Shown here piece by piece: positions 42,963 to 51,451 of a stretch of DNA of 51,451 nt; within the stretch, counting starts at the first letter, position 1; the number at the start of each line of letters is the position of its first letter. Source of the DNA: Lentisphaerota bacterium (GTDB taxonomy: Bacteria; Verrucomicrobiota; Kiritimatiellia; RFP12; UBA3636); NCBI GenBank assembly GCA_022837245.1, contig JALHHX010000001.1, positions 1 to 51,451 on the forward strand, given 5' to 3'. The notes below the pieces were generated by a model. That model was given only the letters and a program-made list of their open reading frames with translations, was not told the origin of the DNA and did no database searches. A program made the position numbers and the translations under genes.

Positions 42963-44858
42963 TTACTCCGCAACTTCCACGATGCGGTAGAACTTGTTGC
43001 CTTCGATGCGCTGCATGTCGTTGTACGTTATGTACGCGCCATTGCCGGCGATGGTGTCCACCGTGCTGATCAGGTTGGGATCCGCGAAGCCCGCCTCCGT
43101 GGAGGCCTCGATGCGGTAGGACTTGCCTTCGCCCGCGAAGAAGCGGAGGGTCATGGACTGGTAGAAGTCCGTGATCTCCAGCGGGGGATCGGCCCTAAGG
43201 GTCTCGAAGTCGCCGAAGGAGTAGACTGTCGAAGCGTCATACTCACTCGCGACCATGCCCAGACGGTCCATCAGCGTCCAGTCCAGCAGCCAGTTGGCGT
43301 TGGGATCGGAGCCGAAGGCGCCGGGGAACGGGACGTCCGAGAAGAAGCCGTCGTTCGCCGGAACGGACTTGAGCGTCACTCCGCTCGGCATGTCGGCGGC
43401 CGGGATGTAGCCGTCGATGTACGTGACGTTGTAGACGCTCTTGCCAGCACCTGCGAGCGCCGTCGAGGAGCGTTCGAAGTAGAGCGGGGCGTTGTAGCTC
43501 ATCGGATCGAGGCTGACATTCTCGTACAGGTTGCCCAGCCCGGTGAAGAGCGGGTAGGCGAAGGCCGCCTTGTTGCCGTCGGTGCCGTCCGTGCCGTATT
43601 GGCCGCCGATATTTTCGGAGTTCGCGGGCCATCCCGGAATCGTCGGCGTCCCGAAGTTCGCGAAGTAGTTGCCCTTGAGCTCGAGCATCTTGCTGCCGTT
43701 GGCCTCGTGGTCGTAGTACTGGTTCTGCGGGTAGGTCATGGTCGTCTTCTGCGCGGAGGTGCCGGCTCCGGTTGTGGCGCCCTCGATGATGGCGATCGCG
43801 CCGCCGAAGTCCAGGAACATGCTGTTATAGACGCGCCCCGCCGTGCCGTCGCGGAAGTTGAACGCGGTGTTCTTGCCGTTGGCGGCGATATTCCGGCCAA
43901 GGCCAATGTACGTGGCGTTGTAGATCGTCGGGCAGGAGGAAGGCTGGGAAGCGTCGCCCATGCCGCCGTCGCACTCCGATCCCTTGTCGCTGCTGTCGTT
44001 TGTGGTGTGCAGCGAACCCTGGATCACGAGCCAGAACTGACCCTTGCCGCGGTAGCCCTCGTCCCAGTCGAACGAATCATCGGCGCTGTTGCGGACGATC
44101 ATGTACTTGGTGTTGACCGTGCTGCCGAAGAACTCAACGCCGTCGTCCTTGTTGTTCGTGATTTCGACGAAACTGATCTTCGTGCCGCGCCCGACGGCGC
44201 CGAGCGTCAGCCCGTTGATCTCGTTGTTGGCGCCCAGGATGAATCCGCCGTAGCGGATCTGGACAAACTTGATCTCGCCGCTGGAGTCGTCGTCGTTGCC
44301 GCCGCCGTAGCGGCTGTAGTCGCCGAAAGGCTCCAGACCCTCGATCTGCAGATCGAGGGCCGCGTTGGGCGAGGGTGTTCCCTCGCCGCCGACGTTCGTC
44401 GCCAAGAACGCCCTGCCGAGGATGATCAGGCCGCCCCACTGCTGGGTCAGACCATTTTCATCGTCGTTCCACGGCGTCGTGGCCACCATTCCGGGGACGT
44501 TGTTGTCCGCCTCGCCCGTCATGATGATGGGCTGCGTCGGCGTGCCGACGGCGTTGAGCTTCGAGCCGCGCGAGACTACCAGGGCGCCAGGGAAGTCCCC
44601 CGCCCCGGAGGCCATTGTGCCGCGGATAACCGTGCCGGGCTGAATGGTCAGCGTTGCGCCGTCCTTGACGAACACCGGATCGGTGAGATAATAGACATTA
44701 TCGCTGGTCCACGTGGTGTTGACCGTGACATGCGCGGCGCCGGGGTTGACACCCGCCGCCGAGTCGCCGCCATACACGATGTTGGCGCCATGTGTGGCAC
44801 CCGCCGCTGTTACCGCGGCCATCACAAGAAGTGACCTGTTCAAGCTGATTGCTTTCAT
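42963..44858 (-). CDS. secreted beta-helix-like protein
   Basis: 631 residues with a signal peptide (MKAISLNRSLLVMAAVTAAG...). The body is Gly/Asn/Asp-rich with repeating turns (VFVKDGATLTIQPGTVIRG; WGGLIILGRAF; IKFVQIRYGGFILGANNEI; ISFVEITNNKDDGVEFFG; AFNFRDGTAGRVYNSMFLDF), the pattern of a right-handed parallel beta-helix as in large surface proteins of Bacteroidetes and Fibrobacteres. No catalytic residues can be assigned. It is the first gene of the TonB locus, so it may bind or present the ligand imported by the receptor; that is inference. The C-terminus has no clear sorting domain. Confidence 0.75.
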   Translation of the reverse strand: MKAISLNRSLLVMAAVTAAGATHGANIVYGGDSAAGVNPGAAHVTVNTTWTSDNVYYLTDPVFVKDGATLTIQPGTVIRGTMASGAGDFPGALVVSRGSKLNAVGTPTQPIIMTGEADNNVPGMVATTPWNDDENGLTQQWGGLIILGRAFLATNVGGEGTPSPNAALDLQIEGLEPFGDYSRYGGGNDDDSSGEIKFVQIRYGGFILGANNEINGLTLGAVGRGTKISFVEITNNKDDGVEFFGSTVNTKYMIVRNSADDSFDWDEGYRGKGQFWLVIQGSLHTTNDSSDKGSECDGGMGDASQPSSCPTIYNATYIGLGRNIAANGKNTAFNFRDGTAGRVYNSMFLDFGGAIAIIEGATTGAGTSAQKTTMTYPQNQYYDHEANGSKMLELKGNYFANFGTPTIPGWPANSENIGGQYGTDGTDGNKAAFAYPLFTGLGNLYENVSLDPMSYNAPLYFERSSTALAGAGKSVYNVTYIDGYIPAADMPSGVTLKSVPANDGFFSDVPFPGAFGSDPNANWLLDWTLMDRLGMVASEYDASTVYSFGDFETLRADPPLEITDFYQSMTLRFFAGEGKSYRIEASTEAGFADPNLISTVDTIAGNGAYITYNDMQRIEGNKFYRIVEVAE

Positions 44859-44999
44859 TGTTCTCTTTCTTCATTGAATCTCCGCCCGGCGGCCGGTGGC
44901 TTACCCGCCTACTATCCGTTGCGAATGGCGAACAGTATGCCTGAACAACGTGAGATGCGTATTACCGGAATATTGGTTTACTGCTAAACTTTTCGCGCC

Positions 45000-45179
45000 C
45001 CGCAAGCAGAGCCTGCTTGCGGCAAGTGGTTAAAAAGACCTGCGTCGCACACGCTCAAGGATTTTGCCGACATAGGCCAGGTGCCCTGCGCAAGGCACTT
45101 GCCAGCACAGGCTGCAACTCCGCGCCATCTGCCCCCGAAGGTTTTAACCACTTCCCGCGGGCAGGCTCTTGCCCGCGGG
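45000..45179. repeat. composite inverted-repeat element
   Basis: Ordered structure: hairpin CCGCAAGCA-GAGCC-TGCTTGCGG (45000-45022); AAGTGGTTAAAA (45024-45035); a 106-base centre containing a stem AGGTGCC/GGCACTT; TTTTAACCACTT (45142-45153), the exact inverse of the first arm; hairpin CCCGCGGGCA-GGCTCT-TGCCCGCGGG (45154-45179). It fills most of the 340-base gap between two minus-strand genes. It could be a mobile REP/MITE-like unit or a structured RNA. The rest of the gap (44859-44999) shows no gene. Confidence 0.7.
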
Positions 45180-45198
45180 GTGGCGAAACCTCTTTACA

Positions 45199-46956
45199 TC
45201 AAGTACCCGCGGATGCGCGGCGCGTCATGCGGAGCACTTCGCCCACGGTGGTGGCGCCGTCAATCGCACAACGCCAGGCATTGTGGCGCAACGCTGTGAA
45301 GCCCAGGGAGAGGGCATGCTGCACAAGCGCGGAGGTCGGCGCGCGGTCTATCACGAGGCGGCGCAGCTCTTCGTTCATGGGGAACACTTCGAAGACGGCC
45401 TGCCTCCCGCTGTAGCCGATGTAGCGGCAGTTCGGGCAGCCACGTCCCCTATGGAACAGAACTGGAGTTTCCAGATCCGGGAAAAGCGCGAGAGCCTCGG
45501 CCTCCACTGGCTGGCTCTCGAAATATGTTTCGCGGCATGTGGGGCAGATGCGGCGCAGGAGGCGCTGAGCTATCATGCCCTGAACGCTGGCGGCGACAAG
45601 GTACGGTTCGATCCCCATGTCCATCAACCGCACGACGGCTCCTGCGGCACTTTGCGTGTGGAGCGTGCTCAGGACCAGATGACCGGTAAGCGATGAGCCG
45701 ACGGCAATACCCGCCGTTTCGGAATCGCGGATTTCGCCGATGAGAATGACGTCGGGGTCGTGCCTCAAAATGGATCTCAAGCCCGACGGGAACGTGAACC
45801 CTATCTCCGGCTGCACCTGCATTTGCGTGACGCCGGCGAGGTCGTACTCCACGGGATCTTCGAGCGTGACTATCTTGCGCTCATCCGTGTTTAACCTTGC
45901 AAGCGTGGCGTAGAGGCTGGTGGTCTTGCCGCTACCGGTCGGTCCGGTGAAAAGCACGATGCCGTGCGTCAAACCGATTAGATCTTCAATTTCAGCCCGC
46001 TGCTGCTGGTCGAGGCCAAGCTCCTCGAGATCAAGGAACGTGGACTGCCTGTTGAGAATGCGCAGGCTTATGGTCTCGCCATGGCGCGCCGGCAGCACGG
46101 AGACGCGTATGTCGTACGAGTTGCCGTCGGTGACCCGGGTGAAACGTCCGTCCTGTGGCAAACGGCGCTCTGCGATGTTGAGTTGGGCCATCACCTTTAT
46201 GCTCGACACGATGGCGCGGCGGTACTGGTCGATGCCAGCCGGCAGTGTGATCGGGTACAGGATGCCGTCGATGCGGAAACGGACGCGCAGGCCGTTCTCC
46301 ACGGGCTCGACGTGTATGTCCGTGGCGTTCGCCTGGATGGCGTCGTCTATCAACTGTTCGACGAAACCCGACAACCCAGGTGACGCTTCCGCGCCTCCGT
46401 CCTGGTCGTCACCCTTGCGCTTCTGCGTGTCGATATCCAGAAAGCTTTGCAGGCCGACGCCGTAGAAGTGTTTAATGCTTTCCGAGAGCTCGTTGGGAGT
46501 GCAAAGCGTCCATTCGATCGGACAGCCTAGAAGCACGTGCAGCTGTTCCGTCTCGGCATGCGACACAATCCGGTCGCAGGCCAGCAGGATATGCTCCTTC
46601 CGAAGCTGGAGCGGCATAATGCGGCAACGGCTTACCGTGGTGGCAGGCACGCGTTCGACCGCCTCGGTTGCCACGCGTATTTCCGCAAGCGATATGGTTG
46701 GTATGCCGCTGATCGCCGAGAGCGCATCGCGCAGCTCTGCTCCCGACAATATGCCTTCGCGCAGAACCAGATCGGTGATCGGCTCGTCGAGCCAACGGGC
46801 TCGGTGGCAGAGTTCCTCTATCTTGCGCTCTGCCACTTCGTAGAGTTCCGACAATTTGGAGCAAAACGCCTTGGCGAGGGTTTCCGACGGGAATCCCAGT
46901 TTATGTCCGGCGGCTGGGTCGCGCGGGGAACTTGCGGACGGCTGCAACGGGCTCAT
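45199..46956 (-). CDS. gspE: GspE/PilB-type secretion ATPase
   Basis: 585 residues. N-terminal GspE_N-like domain (about 50-170), then the ATPase: Walker A GPTGSGKT (338-345), Asp box LEDPVEYDLAGVTQ, Walker B VILIGEIRD (403-411), His box STLHTQSAAGAVVRL, and a tetracysteine zinc site C471/C474/C507/C510 (CPTC, CPNC). It powers pseudopilus or pilus assembly at the inner membrane. The start overlaps the stop of the GspC/PilP-like gene (ATGA). No GspF/PilC or pilin gene is in view after it. Type II secretion and type IV pilus ATPases cannot be separated on sequence alone. Confidence 0.94.
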   Translation of the reverse strand: MSPLQPSASSPRDPAAGHKLGFPSETLAKAFCSKLSELYEVAERKIEELCHRARWLDEPITDLVLREGILSGAELRDALSAISGIPTISLAEIRVATEAVERVPATTVSRCRIMPLQLRKEHILLACDRIVSHAETEQLHVLLGCPIEWTLCTPNELSESIKHFYGVGLQSFLDIDTQKRKGDDQDGGAEASPGLSGFVEQLIDDAIQANATDIHVEPVENGLRVRFRIDGILYPITLPAGIDQYRRAIVSSIKVMAQLNIAERRLPQDGRFTRVTDGNSYDIRVSVLPARHGETISLRILNRQSTFLDLEELGLDQQQRAEIEDLIGLTHGIVLFTGPTGSGKTTSLYATLARLNTDERKIVTLEDPVEYDLAGVTQMQVQPEIGFTFPSGLRSILRHDPDVILIGEIRDSETAGIAVGSSLTGHLVLSTLHTQSAAGAVVRLMDMGIEPYLVAASVQGMIAQRLLRRICPTCRETYFESQPVEAEALALFPDLETPVLFHRGRGCPNCRYIGYSGRQAVFEVFPMNEELRRLVIDRAPTSALVQHALSLGFTALRHNAWRCAIDGATTVGEVLRMTRRASAGT

Positions 46957-47711
46957 TCGGCGGCCTCCGTTTTCTGTTCGGTGCCGGCCGGCGGCGCGGC
47001 GGCGGAATCCGCAGGCTCCGGTGGCGCGGCAGAAACCACCTCTTCCGGCTTTGGAGGCGCGGGCTTTCGGGTTTCTGACGGCTTCGGGGGCTCGAGCGCC
47101 GGAGGTTCAGGCTCCTGCGAAACACGCAGCATTTCGAATTTACGGCCTCCTTCCCCGGTGAAAATTACGCCGTCTCTTGAAATGGAATCAAGACGCCAAC
47201 TCCCCACCGCTTCGCCTTCCATCATGCGCAGTGTTGTTTTTTCTTCTGCGTCTTCAATGAATACGATCTGCAAACCGCTTGATGTTTTCATCAGCCCGCG
47301 ATAGCGCAGCGACCCGAGTTCCTCGACCGGATCCGGCGGTGGCGGTGGCGGTGGTGGCGGTGGTGGTGGTGGCGGTGGCGGTTGATCCGGCGGCGGAGGT
47401 TCCGTAACGGGCTCCTCGGGGGGCGTCGCTGCCTCGTTCAGGCCGGGTAATGCAAAATAGAGGCTGTTCGGCGTGAACGGGCAGTCCGGAATATCGCGGA
47501 AGCTTTCCTCATCGTATGGGAATTCAAAATCGGGAACCTCTGCTGCGACAGGCGGGCGGATGGCCTTGTTGGCTTTATCGATTGGCTGGCGTTGCGCCTC
47601 CCAGAAGCCCCAGTAGGCTCCCTGCGCGAGCAGAAGCACGAGGATTGCGGCCGCAGGGGCTGACGGATGGCGGCGAAGAAATCTTTTCCATGCTGATTCT
47701 ATTATCCTCAT
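46953..47711 (-). CDS. proline-rich GspC/PilP-like protein
   Basis: 252 residues: a membrane segment (about 19-36, APAAAILVLLLAQGAYWG), a periplasmic linker with 16 consecutive prolines (111-126), a small beta domain (about 132-200, GSLRYRGLMKTSSGLQIVFI in part) like the HR/PilP domain, and a Pro/Glu/Ala-rich tail. Such proteins connect the inner-membrane platform to the secretin. Similarity is to domain layout and position, not to a clear motif. Overlaps both neighbours by four bases. Confidence 0.7.
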   Translation of the reverse strand: MRIIESAWKRFLRRHPSAPAAAILVLLLAQGAYWGFWEAQRQPIDKANKAIRPPVAAEVPDFEFPYDEESFRDIPDCPFTPNSLYFALPGLNEAATPPEEPVTEPPPPDQPPPPPPPPPPPPPPPPDPVEELGSLRYRGLMKTSSGLQIVFIEDAEEKTTLRMMEGEAVGSWRLDSISRDGVIFTGEGGRKFEMLRVSQEPEPPALEPPKPSETRKPAPPKPEEVVSAAPPEPADSAAAPPAGTEQKTEAAE

Positions 47712-48685
47712 TGCGTCGCCTCCTGCACGGTCTTGTTAGTGGAGGGACTGGAGGAGTCGGCACCGTTATCTGCCTGACGTCTTGCCGACCTCGTTGAAGG
47801 CGCAGGGCCAGCCGGTGCAGGGGGCTTTATTGCAGGAGATTGTGACGGACGCTCCGGAGTCACGTCCCCTTCCCCTGGACGCTTGCGCCGTAGCGGGCGC
47901 CCTGCCGTTGCCACAAACTGGAGATTGAGCCGTTTTTCGGGGTTCGGCGAAATGTCCTTGTATATGGAAAGACTGTCCAGGGAATAGCCCATGTCGGGAT
48001 CGCCAAGCAGTGCCAGCAAAGAAAGGCATTCCTCGAAATCGGCAAGCGCGTCGATTTTCACAGGATACTCGCGCAGGCGGTCGTATTCGTCGCTTTGCAT
48101 GGATTTCATCAGGAGCGCCTGCGGCTGAATCATATAAACCTCTTGTATGCCCGAATTCATTACCTTCTCGAGGAGACGCATGGTGCCCGAGAGCTGGCCC
48201 AGGGCGGATTCGACGCGCGTGTCGGTGCTGAGCGTTTCGTTGATGCCGATATCTTCCGGGATTATGACGTTTCGCGCCTCGGCTCGCGCCATGAGACTCG
48301 TGCGCGCGTTGAAGAGCGCGATTTTGAAGTCGATGCGCCCATCCTCCTGCTGCGGCGTCGAGCCGGAGGGATCCTGCGGGTGCGCGAAGGTGTTACGCCT
48401 GTCAATCCAATAGTCCATCTGCGCCTTCAAAGCAGCTTCGCGCGTAAGCGCCTTCTCAACTTCTGCATGCAGAGCCTCGATGCCGGCGGTGCCTGACTGC
48501 TCCGCGATCTTCCCTGCCAGTGCGTCCGCGCGGTCCTCCAGCGAGCGGGTGTCGAGCCGCATCGGGAGCCAGAACGCCACCAGCAGGACCGAGCCCAAAA
48601 TAATTGCCCCCCACGTCGCGGCCGCCAGTAGCAACTCAACGGGGATCGCACTCTTGGAATCGTCGGAGTCTTGCCTACGGTTCAC
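47708..48685 (-). CDS. PilO/GspM-like inner-membrane protein
   Basis: 325 residues: one membrane segment (about 19-41, LLLAAATWGAIILGSVLLVAFWL in part), a coiled coil (DRADALAGKIAEQSG...EALHAEVEKALTREAALK) and a ferredoxin-like periplasmic domain (PQALLMKS, REYPVKIDALADFEECLSLLALL). A Pro/Ser-rich tail follows. The YPVKI...F..LL block is PilO-like. It would pair with the PilM/PilN-like protein encoded upstream, with which it overlaps by 11 bases. Confidence 0.75.
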   Translation of the reverse strand: MNRRQDSDDSKSAIPVELLLAAATWGAIILGSVLLVAFWLPMRLDTRSLEDRADALAGKIAEQSGTAGIEALHAEVEKALTREAALKAQMDYWIDRRNTFAHPQDPSGSTPQQEDGRIDFKIALFNARTSLMARAEARNVIIPEDIGINETLSTDTRVESALGQLSGTMRLLEKVMNSGIQEVYMIQPQALLMKSMQSDEYDRLREYPVKIDALADFEECLSLLALLGDPDMGYSLDSLSIYKDISPNPEKRLNLQFVATAGRPLRRKRPGEGDVTPERPSQSPAIKPPAPAGPAPSTRSARRQADNGADSSSPSTNKTVQEATQ

Positions 48686-50171
48686 GTGTGCGTACCTCCA
48701 TTACGAAGCGGTGGATGCGGGGTATGGAGCGGAAGGGCTCAGGTGTGCGGTCCGGGCCGACTCGGTCGTCACCAAGAAGATCTACGGCCACCACCTGCGG
48801 ATGCAGGCGCAGCGTCTCTATGAACGACCGCACGGATGAGAGGTCCGCGCTGGGGGTATATCCTTCCACGATAAACGCCGGCTGGTTGAAAGCGAACGGC
48901 GGTGCCGGCTCGTTTTCGGTTTTTTTCGGCGGCGCCGTCGGCGTGTTGAAATAGCTGCGTGCATCAGCCATGCAAACTATCCAGTCGTCGGGGCTCTTCG
49001 CCTCGGCGATCGCAATGAGAAGTTCGCGGGTTTTGAGCGGGCTCAGAGCCGAATCGCGCAGGGCCGCCACCTGCATATCAAGATCCGAATTCCGCGCGGC
49101 AAGCCCTTCGCGCAGTTCCAGCAGCTCGCGCCGCTCCCGAATGCGCGTCTCGGCGATGTCCAGACGCCGCCGCAAATCTCCCGAACGCCGCGACTCGCCT
49201 ATGCATAGCATAATGGCGAACGCCGCGAAGAGCAACGCCGCCGCCGCGTGGTATGGCAACATGGCTCGACGCACCACCCGCTCGCGCATGGCCGAGGGAA
49301 GAAGGCTCAGGAATGCGCCCTGCCTCCCGGGAACGCATTGCGAGAGCGCGACGGGCAACACCGCCCTGCCGCGCTCGGCTTTAGGATCCGTGCGCCATTC
49401 GGCAATGGGCACGGGATCGGCACCTATCGCCGCGGAAAGACTTTTGGCAACGCCTTCCGGCAAGGGGAAATCTCCGCACCAGACGACGGATGGCGTTTCG
49501 CCACGCACGGACTGGCCGCCGCGCCAGGCTGCCTCCAGCTCAGCCCCAAACGCGAGCAACGACGCATCCTTTCCCGATTGAGTCGACGCGCCAACGGGAA
49601 TACGCCATACTCCCGCCAGCGTGTCCCCCACGCCGCAAAGCGCCTCGATGCCAGTGCCGGAAACAGGACAAAGCACGACTAGGCGATCTGAGCGGCCCGC
49701 AAGTTTCTGCGCAGCGTAGTTGAAAAATGCGAGCGAGACCGGCACGGCGGCAATGATGTTCAAACCTGCCGCCTGCAGGGGGGACATCAGGGCGCGGACG
49801 GCGTCTAGGCGCGCCACGGCAACCAGCACCGGCTTGTTCTTGCCGCGTGCGGGCACCGGCGAAACGTCGGAAACCGTCTCGCTTCCGGACAAAGAGTACA
49901 ACCCCTCCAGATGTTCGTTCACCGCGGCCTCTCGCCCGCGGCGCGGTCCTGGCGGGATTTTAAGGAGGCTCAAATAGACGGTCTCGGCAGGAACACCCAG
50001 CACGGCGGGAACGCCCGTCAAACCCGTTTCCTCGGCATAACGGGAAATCATGCGCTGCGCCTCAATAGGATCGGACGGTAGCAACAGCCCCTCTGGGGAA
50101 GGCCTGCCCGCCTCCCCGGCACGTAGCGCACCGGCACCGTATTCTATTCCTATTGTGCGTTTGTATCGCAT
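48675..50171 (-). CDS. PilM-PilN fusion (GspL-like)
   Basis: 498 residues. The first 280 residues have the actin-like PilM/GspL-cyto pattern (TIGIEYGAGALRAGEAG; LLKIPPGPRRGREAAVNEHLEG in part; LVAVARLDAVRALMSPLQAAGLNIIAAVPVSLAFFNYA in part). A membrane segment follows (about 303-322, YHAAAALLFAAFAIMLCIG), then a coiled coil and a PilN-like domain (FIVEGYTPSADLSSVRSFIETL in part). Separate PilM and PilN in type IV pili correspond to the one GspL of type II systems, so this fusion points to a GspL-type role. It starts six bases after the secretin stop. Confidence 0.8.
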   Translation of the reverse strand: MRYKRTIGIEYGAGALRAGEAGRPSPEGLLLPSDPIEAQRMISRYAEETGLTGVPAVLGVPAETVYLSLLKIPPGPRRGREAAVNEHLEGLYSLSGSETVSDVSPVPARGKNKPVLVAVARLDAVRALMSPLQAAGLNIIAAVPVSLAFFNYAAQKLAGRSDRLVVLCPVSGTGIEALCGVGDTLAGVWRIPVGASTQSGKDASLLAFGAELEAAWRGGQSVRGETPSVVWCGDFPLPEGVAKSLSAAIGADPVPIAEWRTDPKAERGRAVLPVALSQCVPGRQGAFLSLLPSAMRERVVRRAMLPYHAAAALLFAAFAIMLCIGESRRSGDLRRRLDIAETRIRERRELLELREGLAARNSDLDMQVAALRDSALSPLKTRELLIAIAEAKSPDDWIVCMADARSYFNTPTAPPKKTENEPAPPFAFNQPAFIVEGYTPSADLSSVRSFIETLRLHPQVVAVDLLGDDRVGPDRTPEPFRSIPRIHRFVMEVRTREP

Positions 50172-50176
50172 TACAA

Positions 50177-51451
50177 TTACTGCGGAGCAGCACCTTCTGA
50201 AGTTGCAGTTGCACCGGCGGCTTCCGACGGGGCGGCAACTGCCTCGGGCGCTGTGCCGCCGTCAAGCACGGAAGCGATTGCGGCGGCGATGGGAACATCA
50301 GGCTTGGCAGAGGCCGCCGGGGCGGTGGGAGCAGGTTCGGCTGCGGGTGCCGAGGTGGTGGGATCCGAGGCGGGTACGCCCACATCCAATCCGGCGGTAG
50401 CGGGTGTGGGAGTCGTGGCCAAGTCGCCGTATGCGCCATAGTCCATGGTCGGGCTCATGAGCGATTCCCCGCGGTCCGAAATGACAGTCGCCGTTACGAA
50501 TATTAGCAGGTTGCGGCGCTGCTCCGTAATGCCAGTGCGGCGGAACAAATAGCCGAAAATCGGGATGTCTCCTAGGATCGGGATCTTGTGGACGGTATCC
50601 TGCTCAATGGAATCTATGAGACCGCCCATGACGACCGTGTCGCCGCTTCTGACAGTCAGCTTCGTGGCCACCTCCCGCCGAGTGAAAACGGGGAGCTTTA
50701 CTACCACCTGCCTGATTGGCAAGGTGCTTTCCTCCGATGGCTTCTCGGAATCGTCCTGGTACGACACATATCCGTCGAGGGAGCTGATCGAAGGGTTGAG
50801 CAGAAGCGTGATCTTCTCGCGGTCCGCCCCAACGCTCGGCACGGCCAGCAAAGTGATACCCAGTTCCTCTATCGAGGGAGTGCCTTTGGGGATCAGGGCG
50901 GTGACGGTGTATTTCTGGTTGTTCACGTCCACTAGGCTGAATGCCTGCGCCTGAAACTCCTCAAAGAAACGCAGATCCTGCCCGCTTCTAAGCTTGGCGG
51001 GGTTGTTGTTCATCGTGGTCACACGCGGCATCGAAAGGGTGCGGCCCTTGCCCGAGATTTGGAGGGCGTGCAGCACCGCCGTGAACATGGGATCTGTGAG
51101 AACCCCTTGGACTGTGAGGTTCAGGCCCTGGCCCGCCGTGGCGGGGCTGTCGATAAGCCCGAAGGAGCCTTGCGGCCCAAGCGGATGCGGACCGCCATCC
51201 CCCGTGGTGTAAGGCGTTGTCTTGAAGCCAGCGTTTTGCATCAGGATCTTGTCGGCCTCGGTCAACTCCCCGTCTTCTCCTTCGATCTCCTTCGAAGCGA
51301 GGCTCCACGGAGAATTCATAAGCCATTCGATCCCCAGTTCGCTCAGGTCGTCGACGACAATCTCAATAAACCTGGCCTCAATTAGAACCTGTGGCGGCGT
51401 CGTGTCAAGCGCCTCCACTATGTCCCCTATTAGCTTCAGGTTTTCGCGGCT
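50177..51451 (-). CDS. gspD: secretin (GspD/PilQ family), 5' part outside window
   Basis: The frame is open to the right edge, so the N-terminal domains are missing. Visible: VLIEARFIEI (start of the secretin core), RVTTMNNNPAKLRSGQDL, VPSVGADREKITLLLNPSIS and the signature GDTVVMGGLIDSIEQ...IPILGDIPIFGYLFRR, RNLLIFVTATVI. The last 80 residues are a low-complexity Ala/Pro/Thr tail beyond the usual C-terminus. It forms the outer-membrane channel of the secretion or pilus machine and is the first visible gene of the operon. Confidence 0.93.
   Translation of the reverse strand, partial: SRENLKLIGDIVEALDTTPPQVLIEARFIEIVVDDLSELGIEWLMNSPWSLASKEIEGEDGELTEADKILMQNAGFKTTPYTTGDGGPHPLGPQGSFGLIDSPATAGQGLNLTVQGVLTDPMFTAVLHALQISGKGRTLSMPRVTTMNNNPAKLRSGQDLRFFEEFQAQAFSLVDVNNQKYTVTALIPKGTPSIEELGITLLAVPSVGADREKITLLLNPSISSLDGYVSYQDDSEKPSEESTLPIRQVVVKLPVFTRREVATKLTVRSGDTVVMGGLIDSIEQDTVHKIPILGDIPIFGYLFRRTGITEQRRNLLIFVTATVISDRGESLMSPTMDYGAYGDLATTPTPATAGLDVGVPASDPTTSAPAAEPAPTAPAASAKPDVPIAAAIASVLDGGTAPEAVAAPSEAAGATATSEGAAPQ

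Noticed and set aside
42825..44834. Plus-strand open frame of about 670 codons opposite the beta-helix gene
   Set aside because: Val/Arg/Ala-biased shadow; the minus strand has a signal peptide and a repeating beta-helix pattern.

Overview
The window is about 60% GC, coding-dense bacterial chromosome in two parts: an accessory defence operon (about 0.6-13.2 kb) and a housekeeping/envelope region (13.9 kb to the end). The second part has a type III glutamine synthetase, a diderm envelope (TonB/ExbB/ExbD, secretin, F-terminated beta-barrel), a verrucomicrobial-looking helical protein and a GspE/PilMNO/secretin cluster. This fits the PVC group, most likely Verrucomicrobiota (Kiritimatiellia-like). 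That placement is inferred from gene content; no phylogenetic marker is present.

Defence part (+ strand). An excisionase-type HTH protein is followed by a DUF4062/ATPase-like protein, a SNF2 (DrmD/RapA-like) helicase, an AlbA_2/ATPase-like protein, a PIN nuclease, a type III Mod methyltransferase, a GxxExxY nuclease-fold protein, a type III Res helicase-nuclease and a 3'-truncated unknown gene. The first eight genes are joined by 4-nt stop/start overlaps, with ATG or, for mod, TTG. Several gene edges carry short low-complexity repeats read in frame, and the GxxExxY gene sits inside an inverted set of them. The operon ends in debris beside the 3' end of a tRNA-Lys gene, a typical integration point, though no integrase is in view.

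13.9-31.8 kb. Methionine aminopeptidase and a membrane-anchored subtilase come first, then a MoxR-DUF58-transglutaminase operon whose last gene is frameshifted in a run of nine G. On the minus strand follows a four-gene operon: a small helical protein, proC, a membrane-anchored protein closely resembling the Hedgehog N-terminal (metallopeptidase-fold) domain, and a hexapeptide acyltransferase. Ribulokinase, type III glutamine synthetase, a Gfo/Idh/MocA oxidoreductase and an alpha/beta hydrolase with an in-frame stop near its N-terminus complete this stretch.

31.8-44.9 kb (minus strand). This is a dedicated TonB system resembling the TtpC-ExbB2-ExbD2-TonB2 loci of Vibrio and Shewanella. In transcription order it runs: secreted beta-helix-like protein, lipoprotein, TonB-dependent receptor (interrupted by an in-frame TGA), DUF3450, TtpC-like protein (frameshifted in a G run), ExbB, ExbD, TonB, TPR protein and beta-barrel protein. 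An unusual composite inverted-repeat element lies at 45000-45179.

45.2-51.45 kb (minus strand). A type II secretion / type IV pilus-type assembly operon runs secretin (partial, entering from the right edge), fused PilM/PilN (GspL-like), PilO/GspM-like, proline-rich GspC/PilP-like and GspE ATPase.

Four core genes each carry one inactivating-looking lesion (two G-run frameshifts, one TGA, one TAA). Whether these are decay, recoding or assembly error cannot be settled from the sequence alone.
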